A DNA stretch of 55,706 nucleotides from Oscillospiraceae bacterium (GCA_015063955.1 SVTD01000007.1:1-55706), one strand, 5' to 3'. Shown: positions 26,003 to 35,990, numbered from the stretch's first letter. Notes: generated by a model from the sequence alone, not told the origin. A program made the numbers and translations.

Positions 26003-27061
26003 ATGGAAGAAACAAAAAACAAAGAAGAGCTTCTGGAAGAAGTTTCCTCTGAGATCGATGACACAGACGTGCCTCTTGATAAAAACGTGCGCCTTATGTC
26101 TCCTACCAGAATGGTAGTTCGCAGATTTTTCCGCTCAAAGCTCTCGATCGTGGGACTTATAATGGTAGTAGGTCTCTTCATCTTCTCATTCCTCGGCCCT
26201 CTCTTCTATACGCAGTGGGGCGAGATCGAGCTTGATGAAAGCGGTAAGACCGAATACTCCGTTTCCCAGGCTGAATACACCGTGGACGGCGTTAAATACT
26301 CCGTTCGCCAGACTACAGAAAAGTATCTCAAGGATAATGCCCTTGCGGCTCCCTCCTCCGAGCACATCCTCGGAACTGATAAGGAAGGTTACGATATCTT
26401 CGTTCGTCTTATGTACGGCGGCCGTATCTCTCTTACCGTAAGCTTTATCGCCGTATTCCTCATTACAGCCCTCGGTGTTATCATGGGCGGTCTTGCAGGC
26501 TTCTTCGGCGGCGTTATTGATAACATTATCATGCGTATTTGCGATATCCTTATCTGTCTTCCCGGTATTCCGATCCTTCTTATCATCAGTACCATCCTCG
26601 ATGCATCCGATATCGATAAGAAGTACCGTATCTACCTTCTTATGATCTATCTGACCTTTATCTCCTGGCCCGGAACTGCACGTCTCGTTCGCGGACAGAT
26701 CCTCTCCCTCCGTGAGCAGGAATATATGGTAGCCGCTGAGGCTATGGGTTACTCCACCTTCAGAAAGATCTTTAAGCACCTTGTTCCCAACGTAATGCCT
26801 CAGCTCATCGTTTCCATGAGCCTTTCCCTCGGTAGTATGATCCTCTACGAGGCTACTCTGTCCTACCTGAATCTGGGTGTTAAGGCACCGTATGCTGCCT
26901 GGGGTACTATGATAAATATTATTTCAACTGACCAGGACATCCTCCAGCATTACCTGAACGTATGGGTTCCTGCCGGCGTCTGCATCGTAATCGCAGTGCT
27001 TGGCTTTAACTTCATCGGTGACGGTCTGCGCGATGCCCTTGACCCGAAAGCAAGGAGGTAA
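26003..27061 (+). CDS. Peptide ABC transporter permease, OppC/DppC type
   Basis: 352 residues. The ATG at 26003 is preferred over an upstream TTG because AAAGGAGG (25988-25995) is correctly spaced. An acidic cytoplasmic N-terminus leads to VVRRFFRSKLSIVGLIMVVG, typical of OppC, then a periplasm-side segment (ILGTDKEGYDIFVRLMYGGR), the EAA loop MVAAEAMGYSTFRKIFKHLV and the end DGLRDALDPKARR. It forms the channel with OppB. Confidence 0.94.
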   Translation: MEETKNKEELLEEVSSEIDDTDVPLDKNVRLMSPTRMVVRRFFRSKLSIVGLIMVVGLFIFSFLGPLFYTQWGEIELDESGKTEYSVSQAEYTVDGVKYSVRQTTEKYLKDNALAAPSSEHILGTDKEGYDIFVRLMYGGRISLTVSFIAVFLITALGVIMGGLAGFFGGVIDNIIMRICDILICLPGIPILLIISTILDASDIDKKYRIYLLMIYLTFISWPGTARLVRGQILSLREQEYMVAAEAMGYSTFRKIFKHLVPNVMPQLIVSMSLSLGSMILYEATLSYLNLGVKAPYAAWGTMINIISTDQDILQHYLNVWVPAGVCIVIAVLGFNFIGDGLRDALDPKARR

Positions 27062-27067
27062 TTGAAT

Positions 27068-28216
27068 ATGGCAAACAAAAATTACCTCACCGGTCGCGAG
27101 ATACGAAAGATCGCAAAGGAAAACAATAAGATCATGAAGCGCCTTGAGGCTTATAAAAACCGCAAGTGCGACGAATCCGAGTATCTCACGGCAATGCATA
27201 ATCCCGCAAACATCCTCGAGATCGAAGATCTCCACACCTACTTCTTCACAGAGCAGGGCGTTGTTAAGGCTGTTAACGGCGTTTCTCTCAACATCCCCAA
27301 GAATGCAACAGTCGGTATCGTAGGCGAGTCCGGCTGCGGTAAGTCCGTTACGAGTATGTCCGTTATGAGACTTCTTCAGGGGCCTACCGGTCAGATCTAT
27401 TCCGGCGAGATCCGCTTCAATTCAAAGGAAGAGGACGGCACGGAAAAGGTCTACGACATCGCAAAGATGCCTATCCGCGATATCCATAAGATCCGCGGAA
27501 ATCAGATAGCTATGATCTTCCAGGAGCCTATGACCAGCCTTAACCCCGTGTTCACCATCGGTCAGCAGCTGGATGAGGTAACCTTCATTCACAGACCCGG
27601 TGCCACAAAGGAGGATGCCAAGGCAAAATCCATGGAAATGCTCAACCTCGTAGGAATCGCAGCCCCCGAAAGAGTATACGCTGCATTCCCCCACGAGCTT
27701 TCCGGCGGTATGAGACAGAGAGTTATGATCGCTATGGCTCTTGCCGCAGACCCCAGACTCATCATTGCCGATGAGCCTACCACCGCTCTTGACGTTACTA
27801 TTCAGGCACAGATCCTTGACCTTCTCCGCGATCTTAAGGATAAGATCGACGGCTCCATCATGCTCATTACCCACGACCTCGGTATCATCGCTGAGATGGC
27901 TGACTACGTCGTTGTAATGTACGCAGGTAAGGTCATCGAGCAGGGTACTGCAAAGGAGATCTTCCATAATCCTATGCACCCCTACACCATCGGACTTCAG
28001 AAGTCCAAGCCTACTCTTAAATCTGACAGCGATATGCTGTTCAATATCCCCGGCAACGTTCCGAACCCTGTGAATATGCCGAACTACTGCTATTTCAAGG
28101 AAAGATGCGACAGATGCGTAAAGAAGTGCTCCGGCGATTACCCCGGTATGATCCAGGTAAGCCCCACTCACTACGTTGCCTGCCATCTCTATGAGGAGGA
28201 TCAGAACAATGGCTGA
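27068..28216 (+). CDS. Peptide ABC transporter ATP-binding protein, OppD type
   Basis: 382 residues. The ATG at 27068 is 9 bases after GGAGG (27054-27058). About 50 charged residues precede the ABC domain. Walker A is GESGCGKS, the Q-loop FQEPMTSLNP, the signature LSGGMRQRVMIAMALA, and Walker B LIIADEPTTALDVT. The C-terminal oligopeptide-transporter extension carries CYFKERCDRC...C...ACH, the Cys ligands of the [4Fe-4S] site known in this subfamily. It energises peptide uptake with the OppF protein, whose gene overlaps by 8 bases. Confidence 0.95.
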   Translation: MANKNYLTGREIRKIAKENNKIMKRLEAYKNRKCDESEYLTAMHNPANILEIEDLHTYFFTEQGVVKAVNGVSLNIPKNATVGIVGESGCGKSVTSMSVMRLLQGPTGQIYSGEIRFNSKEEDGTEKVYDIAKMPIRDIHKIRGNQIAMIFQEPMTSLNPVFTIGQQLDEVTFIHRPGATKEDAKAKSMEMLNLVGIAAPERVYAAFPHELSGGMRQRVMIAMALAADPRLIIADEPTTALDVTIQAQILDLLRDLKDKIDGSIMLITHDLGIIAEMADYVVVMYAGKVIEQGTAKEIFHNPMHPYTIGLQKSKPTLKSDSDMLFNIPGNVPNPVNMPNYCYFKERCDRCVKKCSGDYPGMIQVSPTHYVACHLYEEDQNNG

Positions 28217-29204
28217 TGAAAAAGTAATTGAAAATTATGATCCCGAAGTGATCCTTGAAGTCCGCAACCTCCGCAAGACCTTCCCTCTTAAAAAGACTAT
28301 CACGGGTAAGGTCACACAGGAGCTCGTAGCGGTTGACGACGTTTCCTTCTCCCTCAAGGCAGGCGAGACTCTCGGTATCGTTGGTGAGTCCGGATGCGGT
28401 AAGACCACTCTCGGCCGCGCTATCCTCAAGCTCCATCAGCCCACGGGCGGCCGCATCATCTTCGAGGGTCAGGATATTACAGACTTTAACTCAAAGCAGA
28501 TGAGAGAGATCCGCAAGAAGATGCAGATCATCTTCCAGGACCCCTACTCCTCTCTCCCCCCCAGAGATACCGTCGGCGGTATCCTCTCCGAGCCCGTTGA
28601 GGTTCACAAGATCGTTCCTAAGCACGAGGTAAAGAGCTACGTTCTCGACCTTATGGATAAGTGCGGTCTTCGCGATTACTACTTCGAGCGCTATCCTCAC
28701 GAGTTTTCCGGCGGTCAGCGCCAGAGAATCTGTATCGCACGTGCCCTCTCCGTAAACCCCAAGCTCGTTATCTGTGACGAGCCCGTATCTGCCCTTGACG
28801 TTTCTATTCAGGCGCAGATCATAAACCTCTTGAAAAAGCTGCAGAATGAAATGGGGCTGACCTATGTGTTCATCTCCCACGACCTTTCCGTAGTTAAGTA
28901 TATCTCCGATAAGATCGGCGTTATGTACCTCGGCTCAATGGTGGAATTCGGAACAAAGGAGGACATTTTCTCCCGTCCTCTCCATCCCTATACTCAGGCT
29001 CTGTTCTCAGCTATTCCCCATCCCGATCCCGACGTAAAAATGAACCGTATCATCTTAAAGGGTGATATTCCTTCCCCCGCAAATCCCCCCAAGGGCTGCC
29101 GCTTCCATACCCGTTGCCCTCACGCAATGGATATCTGCAAGGAAGAGGCTCCCGAATATAAGGATTACGGCAACGGACATTGCGCCGCTTGTCATCTGCT
29201 CTGA
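28209..29204 (+). CDS. Peptide ABC transporter ATP-binding protein, OppF type
   Basis: 331 residues from the ATG at 28209, which overlaps the oppD-like stop (ATGGCTGA) and has GAGGAGGA at 28194-28201. Walker A is GESGCGKTT, the Q-loop FQDPYSSLPPRDTVG, the signature FSGGQRQRICIARALS, and Walker B LVICDEPVSALDVS. The C-terminal extension has CRFHTRCPHAMDIC and ACHLL, with conserved Cys. It completes the OppABCDF set. Confidence 0.95.
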   Translation: MADEKVIENYDPEVILEVRNLRKTFPLKKTITGKVTQELVAVDDVSFSLKAGETLGIVGESGCGKTTLGRAILKLHQPTGGRIIFEGQDITDFNSKQMREIRKKMQIIFQDPYSSLPPRDTVGGILSEPVEVHKIVPKHEVKSYVLDLMDKCGLRDYYFERYPHEFSGGQRQRICIARALSVNPKLVICDEPVSALDVSIQAQIINLLKKLQNEMGLTYVFISHDLSVVKYISDKIGVMYLGSMVEFGTKEDIFSRPLHPYTQALFSAIPHPDPDVKMNRIILKGDIPSPANPPKGCRFHTRCPHAMDICKEEAPEYKDYGNGHCAACHLL

Positions 29205-29218
29205 TCCTGAGGTCTCCT

Positions 29219-29470
29219 ATGAGCAAAAAGGAAAAGAAGCAGAAAAAAGAAAAGATCAGATATATCGATGACGGAAGAACCATCTCGGATATGTCCGGTG
29301 TTCACGACAGGCTGAGGTGGGCCAAGCACGGCACCACCTCCGGCTTCGGCGAAATATGGAAAACGTATTGGAATGCCGTTCGTATGATGTTTCTGCCCAT
29401 GCTTGTCGTTATCGGCTTTATCATCGTTATATACTTGATCTTAACCATCGTATTCTGGCTTATGATATAA
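29219..29470 (+). CDS. Small single-span membrane protein, unknown
   Basis: 83 residues; the ATG at 29219 has only a weak GAGG upstream. A strongly basic start (MSKKEKKQKKEKI) is followed by IDDGRTISDMSGV, a W-containing amphipathic stretch and a C-terminal membrane helix (about 58-82). No family is recognised. It is sandwiched between oppF and the thioredoxin-like genes with short gaps, so it may be an accessory subunit of the importer or of the redox proteins. Confidence 0.6.
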   Translation: MSKKEKKQKKEKIRYIDDGRTISDMSGVHDRLRWAKHGTTSGFGEIWKTYWNAVRMMFLPMLVVIGFIIVIYLILTIVFWLMI

Positions 29471-29500
29471 GCCGAAGCATTACAATTTATTGGAGGTACT

Positions 29501-32347
29501 ATGGAAAACGAAAATAAGCCTAACTTTTTCCAGAAGATCGGTGAGATCATAAAGAAGAAAAAGCTCCTCTTTATCATTCTCGCCTGCGTTCTTGTCCTCG
29601 CTATCGCCGCAGGCGTTTTGGCAGTTATCTTCCTTGGCGGTGACAGCCCTCTCGCAGGCCCCGGCGATAAGGATAAAAACAACAAGGACAACTTTACATA
29701 TACCGTAAACCTTAAAACAAAGGGCGGTATGGCCCTCTCTGAGATCGACGTTTACATATACGAGGCTGATGATCTCAAGGACCTTAACACCTATGCAAAA
29801 ACTGACTCTGAAGGTAGGGTAACCTTCAACCTTCCCGAAAACGACAAGTATGCTATCGTCCTCATCGGCGTTCCCGACGGATATAACGTAAAGGAAAGCT
29901 ACGCATTCAAGGACAATAAGGCAAATATCGTTCTCGAATCCTCTCTTATCACAGATAAGAGCATCAACGACGCAAAGTCTCTCGGACTCGGCGACGTTAT
30001 GTATGACTTCACCCTTATGGATTCAACAGGAAAGGAAGTTAAGCTTTCCGAAATGATGAAGGGTAAGGACCTCGTAGTTCTCAACTTCTGGTTCTCCACC
30101 TGCTCTCCCTGTCTCTCTGAGTTCCCCGTTATGAACGAGGTTTATGAGGAGTACAAGGAAAACGTTGATATCCTCGCGATCAACCCCCACCCCACAGATA
30201 ACGCAGAATCCGTTAAAGCATTCCACCAGCAGAACGGATACAGCTTCAAAATGGCTGCAGCTCCCAATGCATGGTCTGCTCTCTTCGGCGTCAGCGGTTA
30301 TCCCACAAGCGTGTTTGTTGACCGTTACGGTGTTATCTGCCTCGTTGAGGTAGGTGCCATCACGTCCAAGCGTCCCTTTGTAAGCGCATTCGATCACTTT
30401 GTCGGCGATGACTACGAGCAGAAGCTCTGTGCCAACATAGGCGAGCTCATTACTCAGGTAAAGCCCACTTATGAAATGCCCGCAAGCGAAGAGATCGAAA
30501 GCACGATCAATAAGGGAAGCACAATAACATACCGCGCTGAAACAGAAGATAAAAATGCAGAATACATCTGGCCCTTTATCCTCGGAGAAAAGAACGGCGA
30601 GAAATGCATTTACGCTTCCAACATCGGATTTGAAGAAACCTCCGCTATTATTTATGCAGACGTTACCCTCAAGAAGGGCCAGGCACTTGGAATCGATTAT
30701 CTTGTATCCAGCGAAAGACTCAATGATAATCTGTACGTTATCGTTAATAAAGACGATATTTTCCAGATCTCCGGTGTTTCCTCTCCCGAACAGTGGAAGT
30801 CCTGCTATCCCATCGTTGCAGATGAGGACGGAACATACGAGGTAGCTCTCTGCTACATCAAGGACTCCGATACAAACGACGGCGATGATACCGTTTATAT
30901 CAAGGGCATGCGCGTTGTTGACGCATCTGCCATCGACGTTGAAACGTTTCTCCCCCGCTATGCCGCAACCACAAAGGATGACGGCGAAACCTACTCTTAC
31001 GTTGACATAGTTCTCAGCCCCGTTGACGGCTACTATCACATCGGCAAGGCTGACGGACCTATCCTTCTTGCTGATCTTGAAGGCTTCACACAGTTCAATG
31101 AAGAAGAGTCTCTCTCCACTCTCGTAGCATCCGGCGATGCTGATAAGGACGGCGTAAGCCTCTATAACTGGAAGAAAGACGGCGGCCTCGGCATGGTTCA
31201 GTACTTCTCCTATGCTTCAAACTCTGCTCTCAGAGGCGTTTGCCCCGTAAATGAGGAGCTTGCAGGAATGCTCAAGCAGGTAGCAGAGGTTGCAGGCTTT
31301 GACTCTGAGGATCCCAACGAGTGGCTCAGAGCTTGTAAGTATTTCGAGGCATTCGGCCCCGGAGCAACACAGTTTGCAGACCCCATCAAGGGCGTTGCCA
31401 TCACAGCTCCCCTTTCCTGTACTCTCGGCAAGGACGTAGCTACAAACTACTTCTACTATGACCGTGCTATCCACCCCAGAGGAATGTACGCAAAGTTCGT
31501 TCCCACACAGTCCGGCGTATACCGCTTCACTTCCAAGAGTGACTACGCAGACGGTATCGATGCATGGATCTTCGATAAGGACGGCAACAACATATACACA
31601 TACGAGCACGACGAAAGAATGTACACAGACATGGTCAACTGCTCTATGGTTTATTATATGGAAGCAGGTACCCCCTACTACATCAATATGGCGTTCTGGG
31701 ATATCTACGCTACAGGATACATCTATTATGACGTAGAATTCCTTGGCTCCACCATTGAGTTCTTCCGCCTCTGCTCTCCCGGTTACTTCACCTATGACGC
31801 AAACGCTACAGGCGAAGAGATCTACGCAGTAATTGCAGGCGGTATCAAACCCGAGCTCCGTGATGACGGACTTTATCACGAATCCGTTGACGGCAGCATC
31901 ATTTATGCAGACTTCATAGGCACAACAGGCGTGTTCAGTCAGTCCATCTCTCAGATGATCGAAATGGGCGGCTTTGACTTCTCAAAGTCTGAAACTGACG
32001 GTGAGATCCTTGCTTACATAAAGCAGAACGGCGGCGACCTCGAAAAGACTGATGATTACCTCAAAACTCTTTGGGGCGAGGATTACGAAGCAAATTACGA
32101 TCTCTACATGGTAGATGATATCTTTGACGGCCGCTACCACGGCGAAGGTGAAGACTACACCGAGGAAATGCGTACTTATCTTGCTAAGATGGATAAATCC
32201 GGTAGTGAGCGCGACGGCTGCGTTCCCGTTGACGCACGCCTCGCTGAGATCCTTCAGCTTCTCCTTGATAAGTACACCTTTGACGGAGTTAAGAACTCCT
32301 GGATCAAGGTCTGCTACTACTACGATTATCTCGGTCCCGCTAAATGA
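29501..32347 (+). CDS. Membrane-anchored TlpA-like thioredoxin protein with two novel repeats
   Basis: 948 residues, GGAGG at 29492-29496. A positive N-terminus and one membrane helix (about 21-46) anchor it facing outward. Then come a prealbumin-like beta-sandwich (66-150), a thioredoxin/TlpA domain (about 165-310) with C201-S-P-C204 in NFWFSTCSPC and a cis-Pro loop GYPTSVFVD, a beta-sandwich region, a first copy of the DGYYHIGKADGPILLADL domain (about 500-625), a pre-peptidase-like sandwich (about 646-746), and a second, more diverged copy (about 780-948) ending WIKVCYYYDYLGPAK. It probably acts in thiol exchange outside the cell; the repeat domain is unknown. Confidence 0.8.
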   Translation: MENENKPNFFQKIGEIIKKKKLLFIILACVLVLAIAAGVLAVIFLGGDSPLAGPGDKDKNNKDNFTYTVNLKTKGGMALSEIDVYIYEADDLKDLNTYAKTDSEGRVTFNLPENDKYAIVLIGVPDGYNVKESYAFKDNKANIVLESSLITDKSINDAKSLGLGDVMYDFTLMDSTGKEVKLSEMMKGKDLVVLNFWFSTCSPCLSEFPVMNEVYEEYKENVDILAINPHPTDNAESVKAFHQQNGYSFKMAAAPNAWSALFGVSGYPTSVFVDRYGVICLVEVGAITSKRPFVSAFDHFVGDDYEQKLCANIGELITQVKPTYEMPASEEIESTINKGSTITYRAETEDKNAEYIWPFILGEKNGEKCIYASNIGFEETSAIIYADVTLKKGQALGIDYLVSSERLNDNLYVIVNKDDIFQISGVSSPEQWKSCYPIVADEDGTYEVALCYIKDSDTNDGDDTVYIKGMRVVDASAIDVETFLPRYAATTKDDGETYSYVDIVLSPVDGYYHIGKADGPILLADLEGFTQFNEEESLSTLVASGDADKDGVSLYNWKKDGGLGMVQYFSYASNSALRGVCPVNEELAGMLKQVAEVAGFDSEDPNEWLRACKYFEAFGPGATQFADPIKGVAITAPLSCTLGKDVATNYFYYDRAIHPRGMYAKFVPTQSGVYRFTSKSDYADGIDAWIFDKDGNNIYTYEHDERMYTDMVNCSMVYYMEAGTPYYINMAFWDIYATGYIYYDVEFLGSTIEFFRLCSPGYFTYDANATGEEIYAVIAGGIKPELRDDGLYHESVDGSIIYADFIGTTGVFSQSISQMIEMGGFDFSKSETDGEILAYIKQNGGDLEKTDDYLKTLWGEDYEANYDLYMVDDIFDGRYHGEGEDYTEEMRTYLAKMDKSGSERDGCVPVDARLAEILQLLLDKYTFDGVKNSWIKVCYYYDYLGPAK

Positions 32348-32372
32348 TATTCTGAAATAAAGGAGAATTATC

Positions 32373-33629
32373 ATGAGATCATTTAAGAAGATCGCATCCC
32401 TTACTCTCGCATTTACTCTTCTTCTCTCCTGCCTTTCCCTTTTCTCCTGCACAGGCGCAAAAGAAGCAGAGTATACCGTTAACGTTAAGGATGCTCTGGG
32501 AAATGCCTTCACATCAGGCATTATCGTAAAATTTATGCAGGGCGATGAGCAGATCGCAATGCAGGCAATCGATGATAAAGGTGTTGCCAAAAAGACTCTT
32601 TCCAAAGGCGATTATACTGTAGAGCTTGACTTTACGGGAGATAAGGAAGCCTATTACTACGCAGGCGGCGCAAAGCTTTCCGCCAAGGAAACCACCGTTG
32701 ACGTGATCCTTGCAAATAAGATCACAGGCGATCCCGTTACGGTAACAGCAAGCGGCGATGAATACGATGCATATGCCGTAGGCATTGGCTGCACCTACGT
32801 TGAGCTTGATAAGAACATCCGCAATTACTTTCTCTTCACTCCTACACAGGGAGGACACTACGTGTTCTCCGTAGCTGACGGAGCAAAGGTTGATATCGGT
32901 TACTACGGCGCTCCCCACTTCATTCAGAGCTTGAGCGTTTCCGAAGTAAAGGACAATACCTTCGAGATCGACGTTAAGGACGGAATGATCGGCCAGGGTG
33001 ACGGCGGTACGGCAGTTTACGTTATCGGTATCGATGCCGCTGACCCTGAAAGCACAAGCTGCGTTCTTGCCATCAATCGCACAGGTGATGCTACAAAGAC
33101 CATCGAGGATGAGCCCTGGACAGAGTACAAGGGCACACATACTCCCGAAGCTTACGTTCTCCCCGAGGGAGCTGAGATCAAGGAGTTTGACCTGACTGCA
33201 AAGACAGATGAATATAAGTTCGTTCTCGATAAAAAAACAGGCTACTATCATCTTAACTCCGCAGACGGCCCCGTAGTCCTCGTTCGTCTTGCCGAGGACT
33301 GCGACTACATCGCCTGCTACGCAACGATCCTTGACAAGCAGGGCGTTGTTAAATACTTCTTTGACGGCGAAGAAAAGACCTATGAAAACTTTGTAAAGAA
33401 GGAAAACTACTCTAACTGCCTCCTCAGCTACATCGACTGTGCCGACGAAGCTACGGGTGTTTATCCCCTTACAGAAGACCTTATGTACATCATTCAGCAG
33501 AACGGTGACCATATGGGCTGGTGGAATCCCGAAGGAAGCAACTACCGCTTCCTTAATACGGACGACACCAAGGATCTCACGATCAACACTGAGATCGCAT
33601 GGCTCCTTATGTGCTGCTATGCAGAGTAA
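32373..33629 (+). CDS. Lipoprotein with the shared DGxYH...ADGP domain
   Basis: 418 residues with a lipoprotein signal (lipobox LFSC, C26). Residues 30-115 form a prealbumin-like sandwich (YTVNVKDALGNAFTSGIIVK), residues 135-240 a sandwich like that of the 948-residue neighbour (FTPTQGGHYVFSVADG), and residues 285-418 the shared domain: KKTGYYHLNSADGPVVLVRL, then VYPLTEDLMYIIQQNGDHMG and a closing LLMCCYAE. It has no CxxC thioredoxin domain. AAAGGAG precedes the ATG. Function unknown; by homology and position it works with the neighbouring exported proteins. Confidence 0.78.
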   Translation: MRSFKKIASLTLAFTLLLSCLSLFSCTGAKEAEYTVNVKDALGNAFTSGIIVKFMQGDEQIAMQAIDDKGVAKKTLSKGDYTVELDFTGDKEAYYYAGGAKLSAKETTVDVILANKITGDPVTVTASGDEYDAYAVGIGCTYVELDKNIRNYFLFTPTQGGHYVFSVADGAKVDIGYYGAPHFIQSLSVSEVKDNTFEIDVKDGMIGQGDGGTAVYVIGIDAADPESTSCVLAINRTGDATKTIEDEPWTEYKGTHTPEAYVLPEGAEIKEFDLTAKTDEYKFVLDKKTGYYHLNSADGPVVLVRLAEDCDYIACYATILDKQGVVKYFFDGEEKTYENFVKKENYSNCLLSYIDCADEATGVYPLTEDLMYIIQQNGDHMGWWNPEGSNYRFLNTDDTKDLTINTEIAWLLMCCYAE

Positions 33630-33637
33630 TTGCCCCT

Positions 33638-34483
33638 ATGACAGTTAAACGTATTGCAGCTCTTGCGTCACTTTTACTTGCTTTTTCTCTCCTTTGCTCC
33701 TGCGCAAAGGAAGCTGAGCCCTGCGACTTCACCGTAACGGTGAAGTCCGAGGGCGGGGCTTTGCTTGAAGGGGTCGACGTGTTCGTCTATACGGACGAAT
33801 CCAAGGTAGACCTCGTGTGGGCAGGCCACACGGATAAAGAGGGCTCAACCTCCTTCCAGAGCTATGAAGGCTCTTCCTTTACCGCTTTTCTTGAAAACGT
33901 TCCCGAAGGGTACGCTGCAAAGGAAAGCTACAGCTTCTCGGAGGAGAATACAGAGATCACGCTTGATATCTCCCTCTTCTCCCCCGATGAAAAAAGCGAT
34001 ATTCTCGAGCTTGGCGGCGTTTTCTGCGATTTCTCCGTAACTGACGTTAACGGAAATGAGCATACGCTTTCAAAGCTTCTTGAAACAAAAAAGGCAGTTG
34101 TCTTAAACTTCTGGTTTCACAACTGCGGCCCCTGCAGAATGGAATTTCCTCACCTTCAGGAGGCATACGCGGAGTATTCCGATAAGCTGGAGGTGATCGC
34201 CGTTAATCCTATGGACGGAACGGATGAGTCAATTTCGGCATACGCCGAAGAGCTTGGACTCACCTTCCCCATGGCAACGGGCGACAGCTACTGGCTCTCT
34301 GAAATGGAAGGCCGTGGATACCCCACCACCGTTGTGATAGACCGCTACGGAACCGTAGGCTTTATCCACTCAAGCGCCTTCTCCTCCTCCGAAGAGATAA
34401 TGAAGCTCTTTGACTACTTTGTTTCTGACAGCTATACACAAACTACCGTCAGAAATCTCAGTGAAATAAACGATATTAAATAA
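33638..34483 (+). CDS. TlpA-like thioredoxin lipoprotein
   Basis: 281 residues. The ATG at 33638 begins a lipoprotein signal with C22; the ribosome site is weak and the gene follows the previous stop by 8 bases, which suggests coupling. A prealbumin-like sandwich (28-115) closely parallels the 948-residue protein (EGYAAKESYSF against DGYNVKESYAF), then a thioredoxin domain with C163-G-P-C166 (NFWFHNCGPC) and the cis-Pro loop RGYPTTVVID. This is a short version of the 948-residue protein without the repeats, probably its paralogue. A predicted extracellular disulfide reductase or isomerase. Confidence 0.85.
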   Translation: MTVKRIAALASLLLAFSLLCSCAKEAEPCDFTVTVKSEGGALLEGVDVFVYTDESKVDLVWAGHTDKEGSTSFQSYEGSSFTAFLENVPEGYAAKESYSFSEENTEITLDISLFSPDEKSDILELGGVFCDFSVTDVNGNEHTLSKLLETKKAVVLNFWFHNCGPCRMEFPHLQEAYAEYSDKLEVIAVNPMDGTDESISAYAEELGLTFPMATGDSYWLSEMEGRGYPTTVVIDRYGTVGFIHSSAFSSSEEIMKLFDYFVSDSYTQTTVRNLSEINDIK

Positions 34484-34500
34484 GAAAGGAAATGATTGAA

Positions 34501-34941
34501 ATGAATAAGATCAAATCAATCCTTGCACTGCTTCTCTGCGCAGCTATGCTCCTCGTGCTCTGCGCTTGCGGTAGCGAAAAAGCTCCTGCAGATGAAACCG
34601 GCAACGATACTACCGTAGCCGATACAACCGCAAACGATACAACAGAAGCTCCCAAGGCTACGTCTCTTGTCGTTAAGTTTGTAGATGAAGAGGGCAATAA
34701 CGTCCTCGGCGGCTCAGCTCAGTTCTGCAACAGCGCAAACTGCTACTTCCCCGCTCCCGAGCTTGACGGCTCCTGCATTTTCCTTGAGGAATGGTTCGAA
34801 AAGGTTGAGGCAGGCGACTACCTCACAATTTATGCTCCCACAGGCTACGAGGTAAAGGAGCCTGCACTTGATGAAGAAAACAAGATCTACCTTGCAGGCG
34901 GCGAAACTGAGGTAGTTATTACTCTCACAAAGGTAGGCTGA
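34501..34941 (+). CDS. Small lipoprotein, prealbumin-like sandwich
   Basis: 146 residues. The ATG at 34501 suits AGAAAGGA (34483-34490) better than the ATG at 34492. A lipoprotein signal (C23, VLCAC) is followed by a Thr/Asp-rich linker (about 30-60) and one beta-sandwich (SLVVKFVDEEGNNVLGGSAQ...YLTIYAPTGYEVKEP...VVITLTKVG), which aligns in pattern with the N-terminal sandwiches of the two thioredoxin proteins. Function unknown. It stops one base before the next gene. Confidence 0.75.
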   Translation: MNKIKSILALLLCAAMLLVLCACGSEKAPADETGNDTTVADTTANDTTEAPKATSLVVKFVDEEGNNVLGGSAQFCNSANCYFPAPELDGSCIFLEEWFEKVEAGDYLTIYAPTGYEVKEPALDEENKIYLAGGETEVVITLTKVG

Positions 34942-34942
34942 T

Positions 34943-35944
34943 ATGAAGAGCTTGTTCGATAAGATTAAGTCTATGAATAAGGGGCTTCTCATCGGTATCT
35001 GCGTAGGTGTCGTCCTCGTTATTGCTCTCGTTGTTACTCTCATCGTAATGGCGGTAACAAAGCCCGCTGAACCCGAGGTAAAGGATCCTGCCGATACAAC
35101 TGTAAAGGTTGAAGACACAACGGAAAAAGAAGAGGAAACCACCGAAGCTGACACGACCGTTGAAGATACTACAGCCGAGGATACTACTGCCGAGGATACG
35201 ACAGTCGAGGACACCACCGTCCCCGTTACAACCGTTCCTCCCGTAACTCAGCCACCCGTTACAACGGCTCCCCCTGTAGTAGATAACAAGGGCAGCGCTT
35301 CCGAGCCCTATCTGGAGATCCCCGTGGTAGGAACAAGCTCCATGAGCGTTACAACAGTATCCATCCCCGCAGGCGCATCTAAGTTCTATTCTATCCAGCG
35401 TATCGGCGGAATGGTAGTGACTATCAATAACGCAAACGCATACGTTGTATGTAACGGCACCCGATACGACGCTCAGGGCGGAACACTTACGTTCATTGCT
35501 CCCGCAGCTCTCGCAAGCGAATTCGTTACTCTTGAGATCGGTAACAAGGGCGGCGCCGCTGCCTCCTTCACCCTCGTTTTCACAAACCTCGTGGGAACAC
35601 AGGCAAATCCTAAGGTGATCGGCGCAGGTGCTCTCGGTACAACTCAGACCATCGCTCTCGCAGAAGGCGATTCCGACGGATACAACTATAAGTACTACGC
35701 CGAAAAGGCAGGCACCATCCGCTTCTATATTTCAGCAACCGCAGACAGCGTTCTCTCCGTTACAAACAACAGAAACTCTGCTCAGCGTACTACCGAGTCC
35801 GACGGACAGTCCGACGCAAACGGCAACTACGTTGAGATCGAGGTTCAGGCAGGAGATGAGCTCGTTATCGTTGTAGGTGCTATCCCCAATAAGCGCGGCA
35901 AGTACCCTGCAGCAACCATCAACTGGAACGGCAAGTATATTTAA
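34943..35944 (+). CDS. Membrane-anchored surface protein with EDTT repeats
   Basis: 333 residues; its ATG starts one base after the previous stop. A basic N-terminus (MKSLFDKIKSMNKG) and membrane helix (about 15-38) anchor it outward. Residues 45-115 are low complexity: EDTTxEDTTx units encoded by 15-base tandem repeats (about 35161-35220), then Pro/Thr-rich. The rest is two beta-sandwich modules; the second (GTQANPKVIGAGALGTTQTI ... VEIEVQAGDELVIVVG) matches modules in the 36046-38238 protein. A stalked surface protein; no enzyme motif is seen. Last gene of the 13-gene run. Confidence 0.75.
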   Translation: MKSLFDKIKSMNKGLLIGICVGVVLVIALVVTLIVMAVTKPAEPEVKDPADTTVKVEDTTEKEEETTEADTTVEDTTAEDTTAEDTTVEDTTVPVTTVPPVTQPPVTTAPPVVDNKGSASEPYLEIPVVGTSSMSVTTVSIPAGASKFYSIQRIGGMVVTINNANAYVVCNGTRYDAQGGTLTFIAPAALASEFVTLEIGNKGGAAASFTLVFTNLVGTQANPKVIGAGALGTTQTIALAEGDSDGYNYKYYAEKAGTIRFYISATADSVLSVTNNRNSAQRTTESDGQSDANGNYVEIEVQAGDELVIVVGAIPNKRGKYPAATINWNGKYI

Positions 35945-35961
35945 TTTAATTTTTGAAAAGG

Positions 35962-35990
35962 TTGAATTATTTATACGGCTGTGTTATAAT
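35962..35990 (+). promoter_or_regulatory. Promoter of the 730-residue surface protein
   Basis: TTGAAT (35962-35967) and TATAAT (35985-35990) are 17 bases apart, followed by a leader and GGAGG at 36031-36035. No terminator precedes it, so the gene may also receive read-through from the operon. Confidence 0.75.
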